Source of the DNA: an uncultured Clostridia bacterium
Lineage (GTDB): Bacteria; Bacillota; Clostridia; UBA1381
Length of the DNA stretch: 40,103 bases
Direction: 5' to 3'
NCBI GenBank assembly: GCA_947624165.1
Contig: CANQJC010000018.1
Coordinates: 1 to 40,103, forward strand
Part shown: positions 7,813 to 15,676 of the stretch, piece by piece
How the letters are laid out: each line of letters opens with the position of its first letter
Position numbering within the stretch: the stretch's first letter is position 1
Translations under genes and position numbers: made by a program
Notes under the pieces: generated by a model
The model's database searches: none
What the model was told of the DNA's origin: nothing
The model's input: the letters and a program-made list of their open reading frames with translations, nothing else

Positions 7813-8298
7813 TAATCTAACAACATCCTCAAACACGCACCCCGTCGCTTTTTGCAGATCGTTCGGTTTCATTATCAGCGTGCAGCCGCACACGCCGCCG
7901 CTTACGGCTATGGCGTCATGCTCCAATGCGGATGAGTTTACATAAGTCGGGTATTTCTTTTTCATCCCAATCGGCGAAACGCCGCCCCTGATATAGCCGG
8001 TCAACTGCAAAAGCTCCTTAACGTGCGTCATTTCCGCGCTTTTGTTTCCCGAAACCTTCGCTAATTTTTTCAAGTCAAGCTCGTCGGCAACGGGTATGCA
8101 GGTTACCATAATTCCTGTTTTGTCGCCGCGAACGACGAGCGTCTTAAACGACTTTTCAGGCGGTATTCCCGTGCGCGCGGCTATTTCCTCGCCGAAGTGC
8201 TCGCCCACCTTTTCCGCTTCGTATTCTACCGTTTCGTATTTTATCCCCGCCGCGTTTAATATTCGCATCGCGTTTGTTATAGTTTTCTTCTTTGCCAT
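7810..8298 (-). CDS. ybaK: YbaK/EbsC-family aminoacyl-tRNA deacylase
   Basis: The 162-residue protein covers the whole YbaK/ProX-like editing domain. Characteristic parts are the N-terminal NAMRILNAAGIKYETVEY, KTLVVRGDKTGIMVTCIPVADELDLKKLAK, the GYIRGGVSPIGMKKKYPTYVN loop, and the C-terminal GCTLIMKPNDLQKAT. Family members hydrolyse mischarged Cys-tRNA(Pro) in trans after prolyl-tRNA synthetase error. The conserved Lys before LAK and the GGVSPIG loop are the expected catalytic and substrate elements. The ATG lies 4 bases after the mutS2 stop, and its ribosome binding site (AAGGA) is inside the last mutS2 codons, so translation is probably coupled. Confidence 0.93.
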   Translation of the reverse strand: MAKKKTITNAMRILNAAGIKYETVEYEAEKVGEHFGEEIAARTGIPPEKSFKTLVVRGDKTGIMVTCIPVADELDLKKLAKVSGNKSAEMTHVKELLQLTGYIRGGVSPIGMKKKYPTYVNSSALEHDAIAVSGGVCGCTLIMKPNDLQKATGCVFEDVVRL

Positions 8299-8302
8299 CG
8301 CT

Positions 8303-10705
8303 CTAATCCTTCTTTATTTCAACGACGGTCACGCCGTCCTCACCCTCGCCGAAGCGTCCGTTTCTGTACGACTTCACATACCTGTGCCGACGCAGATTTT
8401 CTTGTATGCCGCGTCTGAGTATGCCGGTACCCTTGCCGTGAATTATGTTAACCGGCGAAAGTCCCGCAAGATAGCAGTCGTCGAGGTATTTCTCAACGTT
8501 CATCCACGCTTCCTCCAGATTCATGCCGCGCACGTCGACCTCGGTCGAAACGCTTTTTGCCTTTGACGCGAACGAGCGCGACGGTCTCGCGAACTGCTCC
8601 GCAAGCTCCTTGGAGTTGCTTTTCTCGATTTTTCTGAGGTTTGTGATATGCACGTCCATTTTGATGATTCCCGCCTGCACGCGAACGTTTCCGTTTTTGT
8701 CGGGTTCTTTTAGGACGGTCGCTTCCTGGTTCATGCTGAGGATTTTTACCGACGTACCCGGCTTTAAGTCCTTCGGCGGCTCGACGTAGGTTTTTTTCGG
8801 CTTCGCCGCCTTTTCCATAGCCTTGTCGAGCGAGTCCTCGCGCTTCTTGAAGCCGCCGCGCGCCTTTGAGATTTTTTCTTCAAGCTCGCCGCTCTTTATG
8901 CCCTTTTCTCGCATTTTTTCAAGGTCGCGGATTATTGCGTTCGCTTCCTCCTTCGCGTTCATCACGAGTATTTTTGCTTCACGCCGCGCTTCGTCCATCA
9001 CGCGCGATTTATTTTCCTTGAGCTTTATCCTATCCTTTTCGACCTCTTTGCGCAATTCCGTCAATTCTCGCTTTAACCGCGCCGCGTCGTCCGCTTCACG
9101 CCGCGCCTTTGTGCGGTTCTGTTCGAGGTCTGTTATTACGTCCTCAAATTTTACGTCCTCGTCGGACAATATATCGTTCGCGCGGTTTATTACGCGCTCG
9201 TCAAGACCGAGTTTGCGCGATATGGCGAACGCGTTCGATTTTCCAGGTACGCCGATAAGAAGCCGATACGTCGGCTGTAAGCTCTCTACGTCAAACTCGC
9301 ACGACGCGTTTTCAACTCCGTCGGTCGACAGCGCGAAAAGCTTCAATTCACTGTAATGCGTCGTCGCTACCGTTTTCACGCCGCGCGCGCGTAAGAATTC
9401 GAGTATAGATATCGCAAGTGCCGCGCCCTCGGTGGGGTCCGTTCCCGCGCCAAGCTCGTCGAACAGCGCGAGAGACGTAAAATCCACCTGCCTGAGTATA
9501 TCGACGATATTAACCATATGCGACGAAAATGTGGACAGGCTCTGCTCGATCGACTGCTCGTCGCCTATATCGGCGAAAACATTCGTGAACACAGCCGCTT
9601 CGCTCCGCTCGCCGACCGGTATGTGAAGTCCGGCGGCAGCCATAAGCGAGCATAGCCCGATCGTTTTAAGCGTAACCGTTTTGCCGCCCGTGTTCGGACC
9701 CGTTACAACAAGCGTGTCAAAATCACCGCCCAAGTATATGTCGTTCGCAACGACCTTGTCCTTGTCGATAAGCGGGTGACGCGCGCGCTTCAAGGCAATT
9801 CTGCCCTTGTCGTTTAAAATCGGTTCCGTAGCGTCCATATCAAGAGAAAGCTTCGCTTTACAGAACATAAAATCAAGCGTGGAAATGTGCTTGTAGTTTG
9901 TGAAAACAGCGTGAGAATTATCGCATACAAGCGCGGACAATTCCGCCAAAATACGTTCGATCTCCGCTTGTTCCCTGCCGCGCAGGTCGCGGATCTCGTT
10001 GTTGCTGTTCACGACGCTCATGGGTTCTATGAAGAGCGTCGCGCCCGTAGCCGAGCTGTCATGCACTATACCCTGAACCTCCTGTTTGTACTCGCTTTTT
10101 ACGGGAATTACGAATCTGTCCGAGCGCATGGTGACGATCGCGTCCTGCAAATATTTTTTATAGTGCTGAGAATGTATCATCGAATTGAGCGTTTCGCGTA
10201 TTTTTCCGTTCAGGCCGCGTATTTTTCGTCTTATTGTATTAAGCTCCGGCGACGCGTCGTCCGCAATTTCGTCCTCGGAAATTATGCATGAATTTATTCT
10301 GTCCTCGACGGATTTTGCGGTGATCATCTCCGCTTCGATTCCGTGCAGCGTCTCACATTCAGCCGCCGCTTCACCGAGGTACGCCTTCATTCTGCGCGCG
10401 ATATAAAGAAGGCGCGATATCTCGATCAGCTCCTTCGCCCGCAGCACACCGTTCCTCTCCGCGCGTTTCACCGCGCCGCGCACGTCCGCGGCCGATAAAT
10501 TTACCGGCGGCCCGCCGAGCTTCAGCGAGGTTATGACCGCTTCGGTGGTTTCGCGCTGCGCTTTTTTCGCTTTTTCAAGCTCGGAAAACGGCGTGATATT
10601 CAGTATTTTCTTTTTAACGCTCTCACTGTCGGTATATGACGCCATGCGTTCGAGAATTTTATCGAATTCGAGCGTTTTCAGTGATTTGTTCTGTTTGTTT
10701 GCCAT
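8303..10705 (-). CDS. mutS2: MutS2: ATPase/endonuclease acting on stalled or collided ribosomes and recombination intermediates
   Basis: The 800-residue protein has the full MutS2 order: N-terminal helical core (FDKILERMASYT), MutS ATPase with Walker A TGPNTGGKT (about residues 332-340), Walker B LALFDELGAGTDPTEGAAL and the downstream TTHYSEL. A long charged coiled coil (about 515-630), a KOW-like segment (LKPGTSVKILSMNQEATVLKEP) and a C-terminal Smr domain from about residue 722 (VDVRGMNLEEA; NIIHGKGTGILRRGI) follow. It lacks the mismatch-recognition domain of MutS1. MutS2 has been described both as a suppressor of recombination and as a ribosome-collision rescue factor. AAAGGA precedes ATG 10705. 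It heads the series with ybaK and DUF1015; no clear promoter was found in the repeat-filled region upstream. Confidence 0.97.
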   Translation of the reverse strand: MANKQNKSLKTLEFDKILERMASYTDSESVKKKILNITPFSELEKAKKAQRETTEAVITSLKLGGPPVNLSAADVRGAVKRAERNGVLRAKELIEISRLLYIARRMKAYLGEAAAECETLHGIEAEMITAKSVEDRINSCIISEDEIADDASPELNTIRRKIRGLNGKIRETLNSMIHSQHYKKYLQDAIVTMRSDRFVIPVKSEYKQEVQGIVHDSSATGATLFIEPMSVVNSNNEIRDLRGREQAEIERILAELSALVCDNSHAVFTNYKHISTLDFMFCKAKLSLDMDATEPILNDKGRIALKRARHPLIDKDKVVANDIYLGGDFDTLVVTGPNTGGKTVTLKTIGLCSLMAAAGLHIPVGERSEAAVFTNVFADIGDEQSIEQSLSTFSSHMVNIVDILRQVDFTSLALFDELGAGTDPTEGAALAISILEFLRARGVKTVATTHYSELKLFALSTDGVENASCEFDVESLQPTYRLLIGVPGKSNAFAISRKLGLDERVINRANDILSDEDVKFEDVITDLEQNRTKARREADDAARLKRELTELRKEVEKDRIKLKENKSRVMDEARREAKILVMNAKEEANAIIRDLEKMREKGIKSGELEEKISKARGGFKKREDSLDKAMEKAAKPKKTYVEPPKDLKPGTSVKILSMNQEATVLKEPDKNGNVRVQAGIIKMDVHITNLRKIEKSNSKELAEQFARPSRSFASKAKSVSTEVDVRGMNLEEAWMNVEKYLDDCYLAGLSPVNIIHGKGTGILRRGIQENLRRHRYVKSYRNGRFGEGEDGVTVVEIKKD

Positions 10706-10725
10706 TGGTTTGTTCCTTTTTTTGT

Positions 10726-10905
10726 GGTAAATTGTGGTTTAGGCGTGCGCGTCCGCACGGCGCATCTCGTGAGCCTCTCCTTGAGGAGAGGTGGCATCGC
10801 GAAGCGATGACGGAGAGGTGGCAACGAATTTTAGAACCACCTCTCAGTCGCCTACGGCGACAGCTCCCCTCAAGGGGAGCCTTACGCCGCCAAATCATAA
10901 TTTAT
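10726..10905. repeat. Palindromic MITE-like element, copy 2 (between GH43 gene and mutS2)
   Basis: This intergenic block is built of nested inverted repeats. The outer ends TAAATTGTGGTTTAGGCG (from 10728) and the reverse complement of the right end (CGCCGCC AAATCATAATTTA) are similar. Inside are a CCTCTCC-TTGA-GGAGAGG palindrome (10775-10791), CATCGC-GAAGCGATG (10795-10809), GTCGCC-TACGGCGAC (10848-10862) and CTCCCC-TCAAGGGGAG (10864-10879). Strings of this type (GAGGGGAGCTGTCGCC..., CACCTCTCCGTCATCGC...) are, from memory, dispersed repeats in many gut Clostridia genomes. It shares a hairpin and a flank with 7779-7812. It codes for nothing; it may be non-autonomous mobile DNA or act on RNA stability or termination between the GH43 gene and mutS2. 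Confidence 0.75.
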
Positions 10906-10909
10906 CTCA

Positions 10910-12406
10910 TCATTCCACCCTAAACCGCGTCACCTTCGCCGCGGCAGTCGTTTCCGTATCCGATTGTGCGTAAACGCCGATCAGCGCGCCGGTAAAGCAG
11001 CGTTCGGCGACGTCGGTCGTTATGAATTTTGCCGACGCGCTGCCCGCGCGCACGTACTCGCCGCCGCTTGCGGCATAGAAAAATTCATACTTTTCCGTGT
11101 CCGATTTTATCTTAAACTTAATTCTGCCTTTGGGTGCTTCCGCGCGGTATACTTCCTTTACAAAATCATCCGCGCGCGCCGTCACGATTATATAATCATT
11201 GCCGTTTTCACGCTTTTTCGCGACGGAATAAATATTGTCGGGCGACAGGTACACGCAAAGTCCCGATTTGTCGCCGTTTTCGCGCGGTTCAAATTCAATC
11301 TCCGCTTCCGCAGTACATTCAAAATCCGGCTGACGTACCGCCGCCATTGACGGAAAGCCGCGCTTGTCCGTTAATTTCGTGTTCGGGCGAAGCGTTAAAA
11401 CGCCGTTTCCGCGCTTTATATAATCGTCGTTTCTTCCGCGCACGAAAAGCCACTTTTCTTCCCAATCCGCAAATTGAAAATCACACGCGAACCCCTTGCT
11501 TATACGCTGCTCCGCGTCCGCTTCATTTTCGATACGCGCCCTGTTATTTTCAGCCGTAAACCAGCCGTCTATTCGCTTTACGGGCGTTAAAAACGTTTCG
11601 CGTCCGAGCGTCGTTTTGCCCGACACATACGGTCTTGCCGCAAGATGTACCATGTACCAATCGCCGCTTGGCGTTTCAACCAAATCGGCGTGACCGGCGC
11701 ACGAGATTTGCTTCGTCGTGTCGTTTCGGTTCGTAAGTATCGGATTGTACGGACACGGCTCGTATTCGCCCCAAATATCGCGGCTTCTTGCGAGAACAGC
11801 CGTGTGGTTTTCTCCCGTGCCGCCCTCGGCGGCGAGAAGGTAGTACCAACCGCCGATGTGATAAATATGCGGAGCTTCGAGCCAGCCGCCGCCCGTACCT
11901 TCCCATATACGCCGTATTTCACCGATCACCTTCCCCGTTTTCGGGTTCATTTCGGCAAGCGATATGCCTTCGGTCTCGTATAACTCGCTCCTGCTGCCGC
12001 AGTCGTTGGCGCAGCAGTACATTTTACCGCCGTCGAACAATATCGACGGATCTATCCCGTCCATATCCGTCCACACCGCGTCCGACCATTCGCCGCGCGG
12101 ATCGGTCGCGGAAATGATAAAATTACCCTTACCGCTGAACGTCGCGATAATATAGAAAACGCCGTCGTTATAACGTATGGTTGGAGCCCACACGCCGCCC
12201 GACGCTTCCGCTTCCGACATGGGAAGCTGCATTGGACGCGTTACAGCGTTTGCGATATGCTCCCAATTTACCAGGTCTGCGCTGTGATAAATCGGTATCG
12301 CGGGAAAATACTCGAACGTGCTCGTCACGAGGTAATAATCGTTTCCGACGCGGCACACGCTCGGGTCGGGATTAAATCCGCGTATTACGGGATTAAAATA
12401 TTTCAT
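10910..12406 (-). CDS. Glycoside hydrolase family 43, beta-xylosidase / arabinofuranosidase type
   Basis: The 498-residue protein lacks a signal peptide, so it is probably cytoplasmic. The N-terminal five-bladed propeller has the three GH43 acidic residues in expected contexts: D14 in GFNPDPS (base), D119 in MDGIDPSILFD (pKa modulator) and E177 in WLEAPHIY (acid). A C-terminal beta-sandwich (about 300-498) matches the accessory domain of the larger GH43 xylosidases (WLFVRGRNDDYIKRGNGVLTLRP; RFRVE at the end). The likely substrates are xylo-oligosaccharides or arabinose-substituted oligosaccharides; the exact one is uncertain. Its start overlaps the stop of the DUF1961 gene in an ATGA, so the two are translationally coupled. 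Confidence 0.92.
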   Translation of the reverse strand: MKYFNPVIRGFNPDPSVCRVGNDYYLVTSTFEYFPAIPIYHSADLVNWEHIANAVTRPMQLPMSEAEASGGVWAPTIRYNDGVFYIIATFSGKGNFIISATDPRGEWSDAVWTDMDGIDPSILFDGGKMYCCANDCGSRSELYETEGISLAEMNPKTGKVIGEIRRIWEGTGGGWLEAPHIYHIGGWYYLLAAEGGTGENHTAVLARSRDIWGEYEPCPYNPILTNRNDTTKQISCAGHADLVETPSGDWYMVHLAARPYVSGKTTLGRETFLTPVKRIDGWFTAENNRARIENEADAEQRISKGFACDFQFADWEEKWLFVRGRNDDYIKRGNGVLTLRPNTKLTDKRGFPSMAAVRQPDFECTAEAEIEFEPRENGDKSGLCVYLSPDNIYSVAKKRENGNDYIIVTARADDFVKEVYRAEAPKGRIKFKIKSDTEKYEFFYAASGGEYVRAGSASAKFITTDVAERCFTGALIGVYAQSDTETTAAAKVTRFRVE

Positions 12407-13065
12407 ATCTCATATACCTTTAAATTTGAATACTCGCCTATCATCGGAGCCATTTGCCTAAAGCCTATCTTGCCGCCGCCCAAGACCGCGCCGTATTCCT
12501 CACCGTCGTCCTGCCATGAAAATACCGTTAAATCGTTTATCGCAAAATCGATTTTGCCGTTCTTTTTCGTCAGACAAATATGATAGCTTTCAAACGCATC
12601 GTCACAATTAGGGATCGGATCCGCTCCCTGTACGACAAGATGAAAACCCTTGCTTTTGCGCAGGTTACACGTGTGGAAGCCGCGCTCGTCGTCCCACTTG
12701 CGTCTGAAGTACGACACGTGGTACGCGTTTATGTCGCCGGAGTGGTAGAGATTGTACTGTCCGTCGCGCGGCGCGAGCGACGGGTCAAACAAGTCCTCGT
12801 CATTACAGCCCTTCGCGCTGAAAAACATTATCGCAAGTCCCGGTTCCTCGATAGGACGAAAATCCCATTCTATGCACACGTCCGACGGGAAGTCCTCAGG
12901 ACACCAGTACACGAAATTCGACTTCTGTCCCAAATCAGGCGAAAGCGCGTTTTTCATACGCATTTTTCCGTTTTCAAAATAAATCTCCGCGCTGCCCTCG
13001 AGACGAAAGCCCTCTACGTCCTCCGCGCATGACAGCTTGTTCTCATAAATCAACTTCTTATTCAT
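12403..13065 (-). CDS. DUF1961 family protein, first gene of the GH43 operon
   Basis: The 220-residue protein has the pattern of DUF1961: YENKLSCAEDVEGFRLEGSAEIYFENGKM, then NFVYWCPEDFPSDVCIEWDFRP, GLAIMFFSAKG, DGQYNLYHSGDINAYHVSYFRRKW, a GFHLVVQGADPIP stretch and a C-terminal IGFRQMAP. The alternating strands suggest a concanavalin-like beta-sandwich (inference). The family's enzymatic role is not settled, but genes occur in polysaccharide utilisation clusters. ATG 13065 is chosen over the in-frame 13110 because AGAGGG is about 6 bases upstream and the alternative lies almost at the predicted transcription start. It overlaps the GH43 gene by 4 bases (ATGA), implying joint action on the same glycan. 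Confidence 0.82.
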   Translation of the reverse strand: MNKKLIYENKLSCAEDVEGFRLEGSAEIYFENGKMRMKNALSPDLGQKSNFVYWCPEDFPSDVCIEWDFRPIEEPGLAIMFFSAKGCNDEDLFDPSLAPRDGQYNLYHSGDINAYHVSYFRRKWDDERGFHTCNLRKSKGFHLVVQGADPIPNCDDAFESYHICLTKKNGKIDFAINDLTVFSWQDDGEEYGAVLGGGKIGFRQMAPMIGEYSNLKVYEI

Positions 13066-13100
13066 ATCGTTCCCTCTGAATACAATATTTCCGTATATGT

Positions 13101-13130
13101 ATTCTATCACAGCCGCCGCTTGTCTGTCAA
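13101..13130 (-). promoter_or_regulatory. Promoter of the DUF1961-GH43 operon
   Basis: Minus strand: perfect TTGACA, 18-base spacer, TAGAAT with extended TGA. The leader is about 30 bases. No inverted-repeat operator stands out beside it. Confidence 0.7.
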
Positions 13131-13187
13131 CAACCGTGCGTCTTTTGCTTCACGCTTTATCGTTGTCCGTATTTTCAGACGTTATGC

Positions 13188-13214
13188 AAAAAACAGCCCG
13201 TAGGGCTGTTTTTT
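13188..13214 (-). terminator. Terminator after the 123-residue unknown gene
   Basis: A 12-bp stem (13188-13199 with 13203-13214) with a GTA loop has A and T runs on both sides, so it can work in both directions. It overlaps the stop codon of the minus-strand gene ending at 13213 and insulates it from the DUF1961-GH43 operon. Confidence 0.88.
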
Positions 13215-13584
13215 ATTTTGCGATATTTCCGAGCGGACCGAGAATGCTTAACATTTTGTCATGCACTTCAAGAAGCGAAGCAGCTTTCGCCTTCAAATCC
13301 GCGTCCATGCTCTCGTCCTTTGACAGCACGTCGAGGAAATGCTTCAGCGCGTTTATGTCAGCCATACTGTCCGCCGCTCTGCCGCTGTGATTGTTCATGT
13401 ACGCGCCGTGTTCCTTTGTATACTCCTGCTCGGCTTTGTACAGCACGTCGTCAAGTTTACCCTGCGCGTGCAGCGATTCGATTTCCTTTTCGACCGACTC
13501 CAGCAGCGGATTGAAATCCTTACCCGCCTGCGCCGCCTCGCGGAACTTACCTATAAAATTTTTAACTCCGTCAAAAAAAGCCAT
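13213..13584 (-). CDS. Unknown small helical protein
   Basis: The 123-residue protein starts MAFFDGVKNFIGKFREAAQAGKDFNPLLESVEKEIESLHAQGKLDDV and continues as charged, Ala-rich helices to LLEVHDKMLSILGPLGNIAK. There are no cysteines, no signal peptide and no membrane segment. I do not recognise a family. ATG 13584 is preceded by AGGAGG at good spacing; the in-frame start at 13614 would lie almost on top of the -10 box and is rejected. A perfect-consensus promoter drives it, and a strong terminator follows, so it is a single-gene unit likely to be well expressed. By size and composition it could be a structural or stress-related cytosolic protein; this is a guess. Confidence 0.8.
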   Translation of the reverse strand: MAFFDGVKNFIGKFREAAQAGKDFNPLLESVEKEIESLHAQGKLDDVLYKAEQEYTKEHGAYMNNHSGRAADSMADINALKHFLDVLSKDESMDADLKAKAASLLEVHDKMLSILGPLGNIAK

Positions 13585-13616
13585 TGTCGCAACCTCCTGT
13601 TTTACTTTATACACTA

Positions 13617-13644
13617 ATTATAGCATATACTCATGCCCTGTCAA
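13617..13644 (-). promoter_or_regulatory. Consensus sigma-A promoter of the 123-residue unknown gene
   Basis: Minus strand: TTGACA, 16-base spacer, TATAAT with extended TGC. Both hexamers are perfect, the best promoter in the window together with that at 30623-30650. Confidence 0.85.
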
Positions 13645-13713
13645 GTTTTTGCTTTTACATATGTAAAATTTAACGAAACACGCCTTATTTTATATTAAAT
13701 ATTAAAAAAAGGA

Positions 13714-13742
13714 TTGAAAAAACGAAGAATATAGTATAAAAT
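13714..13742 (+). promoter_or_regulatory. Promoter of glmS
   Basis: TTGAAA, 17-base spacer, TAAAAT. The resulting leader is only about 40 bases and AT-rich, too short for a glmS ribozyme. Confidence 0.65.
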
Positions 13743-13787
13743 ATTTTTATATACTGAGTTTATATAACCGCAGGGAGGTATTTTAAT

Positions 13788-15614
13788 ATGTGTGGTATTG
13801 TAGGTTATATCGGTTCGGAGCAAGCCGCGCCGATTTTGCTTGACGGGCTTTCGAAGCTCGAATACAGAGGATACGACAGCGCGGGCATCGCGGTGTTTGA
13901 CAAAGACAAAATCGAGGTCGCGAAGGCAAAGGGCAGGCTCTCCGTCCTTGCCGAAAAAACAGACGACGGCAAAACGATACACGGCTATATGGGTATCGGA
14001 CACACGCGCTGGGCGACGCACGGAGAACCGTCCGACGAAAACGCGCATCCGCACATTTCGAATTCCGGCAGATTCGCGGTAGTACATAACGGAATTATAG
14101 AAAATTACATCGCGCTGAAAAAGAAGCTTGTCGAAAGAGGATTTGAATTCATTTCCGAAACGGATACGGAGGTGATAGCGCACCTTTTTGAATACTATTA
14201 CAAGGGCGACATCATGGACGCGATGATACGCGTTATAAACCGCGTCGAAGGCTCGTACGCACTGGGCGTACTCTGTTCGGATTATCCCGATCAGTTTATC
14301 GCGGTAAGAAAATCAAGTCCGTTGATCGTAGGTCTGGGCGACGGAGAAAACTTTATCGCTTCGGACGTTACCGCTATCCTCAAGCACACGCGCGATATTT
14401 ATTATCTCGAGGATAACGAGATGGTCGTTCTCAGGAAGGACGGCGTAAAAATATACAACAAGGACAAGGAAGAAATCTCAAAGGAAAAGTTTACCGTGGA
14501 CTGGGACGTGAGCGCAGCGGAAAAGGGCGGCTACGAGCACTTCATGATGAAGGAGATCGAGGAGCAGCCCAAGGCTCTGCGAGACACGATAAGTCCGAGG
14601 ATCAAGGACGGCAGGATCGTTCTCGACGACATTTCTCTCACGACGGAGGACATCAAAAACATAAATAAAATCTACATAGTAGCCTGCGGCAGCGCGTACC
14701 ATGTCGGCGTAGTCGGCAAGTATGTTATCGAAAAGATGTGCCGTATACCCGTTGAAGTACAGGTCGCTTCGGAATTTCGTTACTGCGATCCGATAATTAA
14801 GAAAAACGACCTCGTAATCGTTATAAGTCAGTCGGGCGAAACTGCGGACACTCTCGCCGCGCTCAAGGAAGCGAAAAATCACGGCGCGAGAATACTGTCT
14901 ATCGTGAATGTTGTCGGCAGCGCGATAGCGAACGCGTCCGACGACGTTATCTACACATGGGCGGGTCCCGAAATCGCCGTCGCGACGACAAAAGCGTACA
15001 GCACGCAGCTCGCGGTCGTATATCTCATAGCAGCATATATGGCTGAAAAGCTCGGTATGCTCACCTCGGGCGAATACGCAAACTTTATAGCTGAGATCGA
15101 AGCACTCCCCGACAAGGTCGCTCAAATACTCACGTCAAAGGAGGAACTTCAGTTCCTCGCGTCGAAATTCTTCAACTGCCGCTCGATATTCTTCATAGGC
15201 AGAAATCTCGACTACGCCGTATCGCTCGAAGGTTCTCTAAAGCTTAAGGAAATATCCTACATACACAGCGAAGCATACGCGGCGGGCGAGCTGAAGCACG
15301 GAACGATATCGCTTATCGAGGACGGTACTCTCGTTGTCGCGCTCGCGACAGGTCAGGAGCTTTTTGATAAAACGGTATCAAACGTCAAGGAAGTCAAAGC
15401 GCGCGGAGCGGTCGTCATGGGCGTCACAACGGACACGCACGAGAACATGGAGGACGTGGCTGACTACGTTGTTAAAATCCCTTCGGCGCACGAAATGCTT
15501 CTCCCCTCTCTCACCGTCGTTCCGCTCCAGCTGTTCGGCTATTACGTCGCGTCTTTAAAGGGCTGCGACATAGACAAACCGCGCAACCTTGCAAAATCCG
15601 TCACGGTGGAATAA
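13788..15614 (+). CDS. glmS: Glutamine--fructose-6-phosphate aminotransferase (isomerizing)
   Basis: The 608-residue protein has the complete GlmS layout. The N-terminal glutaminase domain has the nucleophile Cys2 after Met (MCGIVGYIG), LEYRGYDSAGIA and the GHTRWATHG loop. Two SIS domains bind fructose-6-phosphate (IVACGSAYHVG, ISQSGETADTLAAL; FFIGRNLDYAVSLEGSLKLKEISYIHSEAYAAGELKHGTISL), and the C-terminal tail is DKPRNLAKSVTVE. It makes glucosamine-6-phosphate, the entry to peptidoglycan and amino-sugar synthesis. GGGAGG lies 10 bases upstream of ATG. The gene is monocistronic with its own promoter and a bidirectional terminator. No glmS ribozyme or riboswitch is visible upstream, so control by metabolite must differ from that in Bacillus. 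Confidence 0.98.
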   Translation: MCGIVGYIGSEQAAPILLDGLSKLEYRGYDSAGIAVFDKDKIEVAKAKGRLSVLAEKTDDGKTIHGYMGIGHTRWATHGEPSDENAHPHISNSGRFAVVHNGIIENYIALKKKLVERGFEFISETDTEVIAHLFEYYYKGDIMDAMIRVINRVEGSYALGVLCSDYPDQFIAVRKSSPLIVGLGDGENFIASDVTAILKHTRDIYYLEDNEMVVLRKDGVKIYNKDKEEISKEKFTVDWDVSAAEKGGYEHFMMKEIEEQPKALRDTISPRIKDGRIVLDDISLTTEDIKNINKIYIVACGSAYHVGVVGKYVIEKMCRIPVEVQVASEFRYCDPIIKKNDLVIVISQSGETADTLAALKEAKNHGARILSIVNVVGSAIANASDDVIYTWAGPEIAVATTKAYSTQLAVVYLIAAYMAEKLGMLTSGEYANFIAEIEALPDKVAQILTSKEELQFLASKFFNCRSIFFIGRNLDYAVSLEGSLKLKEISYIHSEAYAAGELKHGTISLIEDGTLVVALATGQELFDKTVSNVKEVKARGAVVMGVTTDTHENMEDVADYVVKIPSAHEMLLPSLTVVPLQLFGYYVASLKGCDIDKPRNLAKSVTVE

Positions 15615-15635
15615 AAACGAATCTTAAAAAAGTAC

Positions 15636-15666
15636 AAACGCCCCGAACAAAACATTCGGGGCGTTT
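15636..15666. terminator. Bidirectional terminator between glmS and the NlpC/P60 gene
   Basis: A 12-bp stem (15636-15647 with 15655-15666), 7-base loop, with T tracts on both strands. It serves glmS from the left and the convergent NlpC/P60 operon from the right. Confidence 0.9.
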
Positions 15667-15676
15667 TAATCATATT

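Noticed and set aside
14478-15125. 215-codon open frame on the minus strand inside glmS
   Set aside because: Shadow of a highly conserved enzyme gene.
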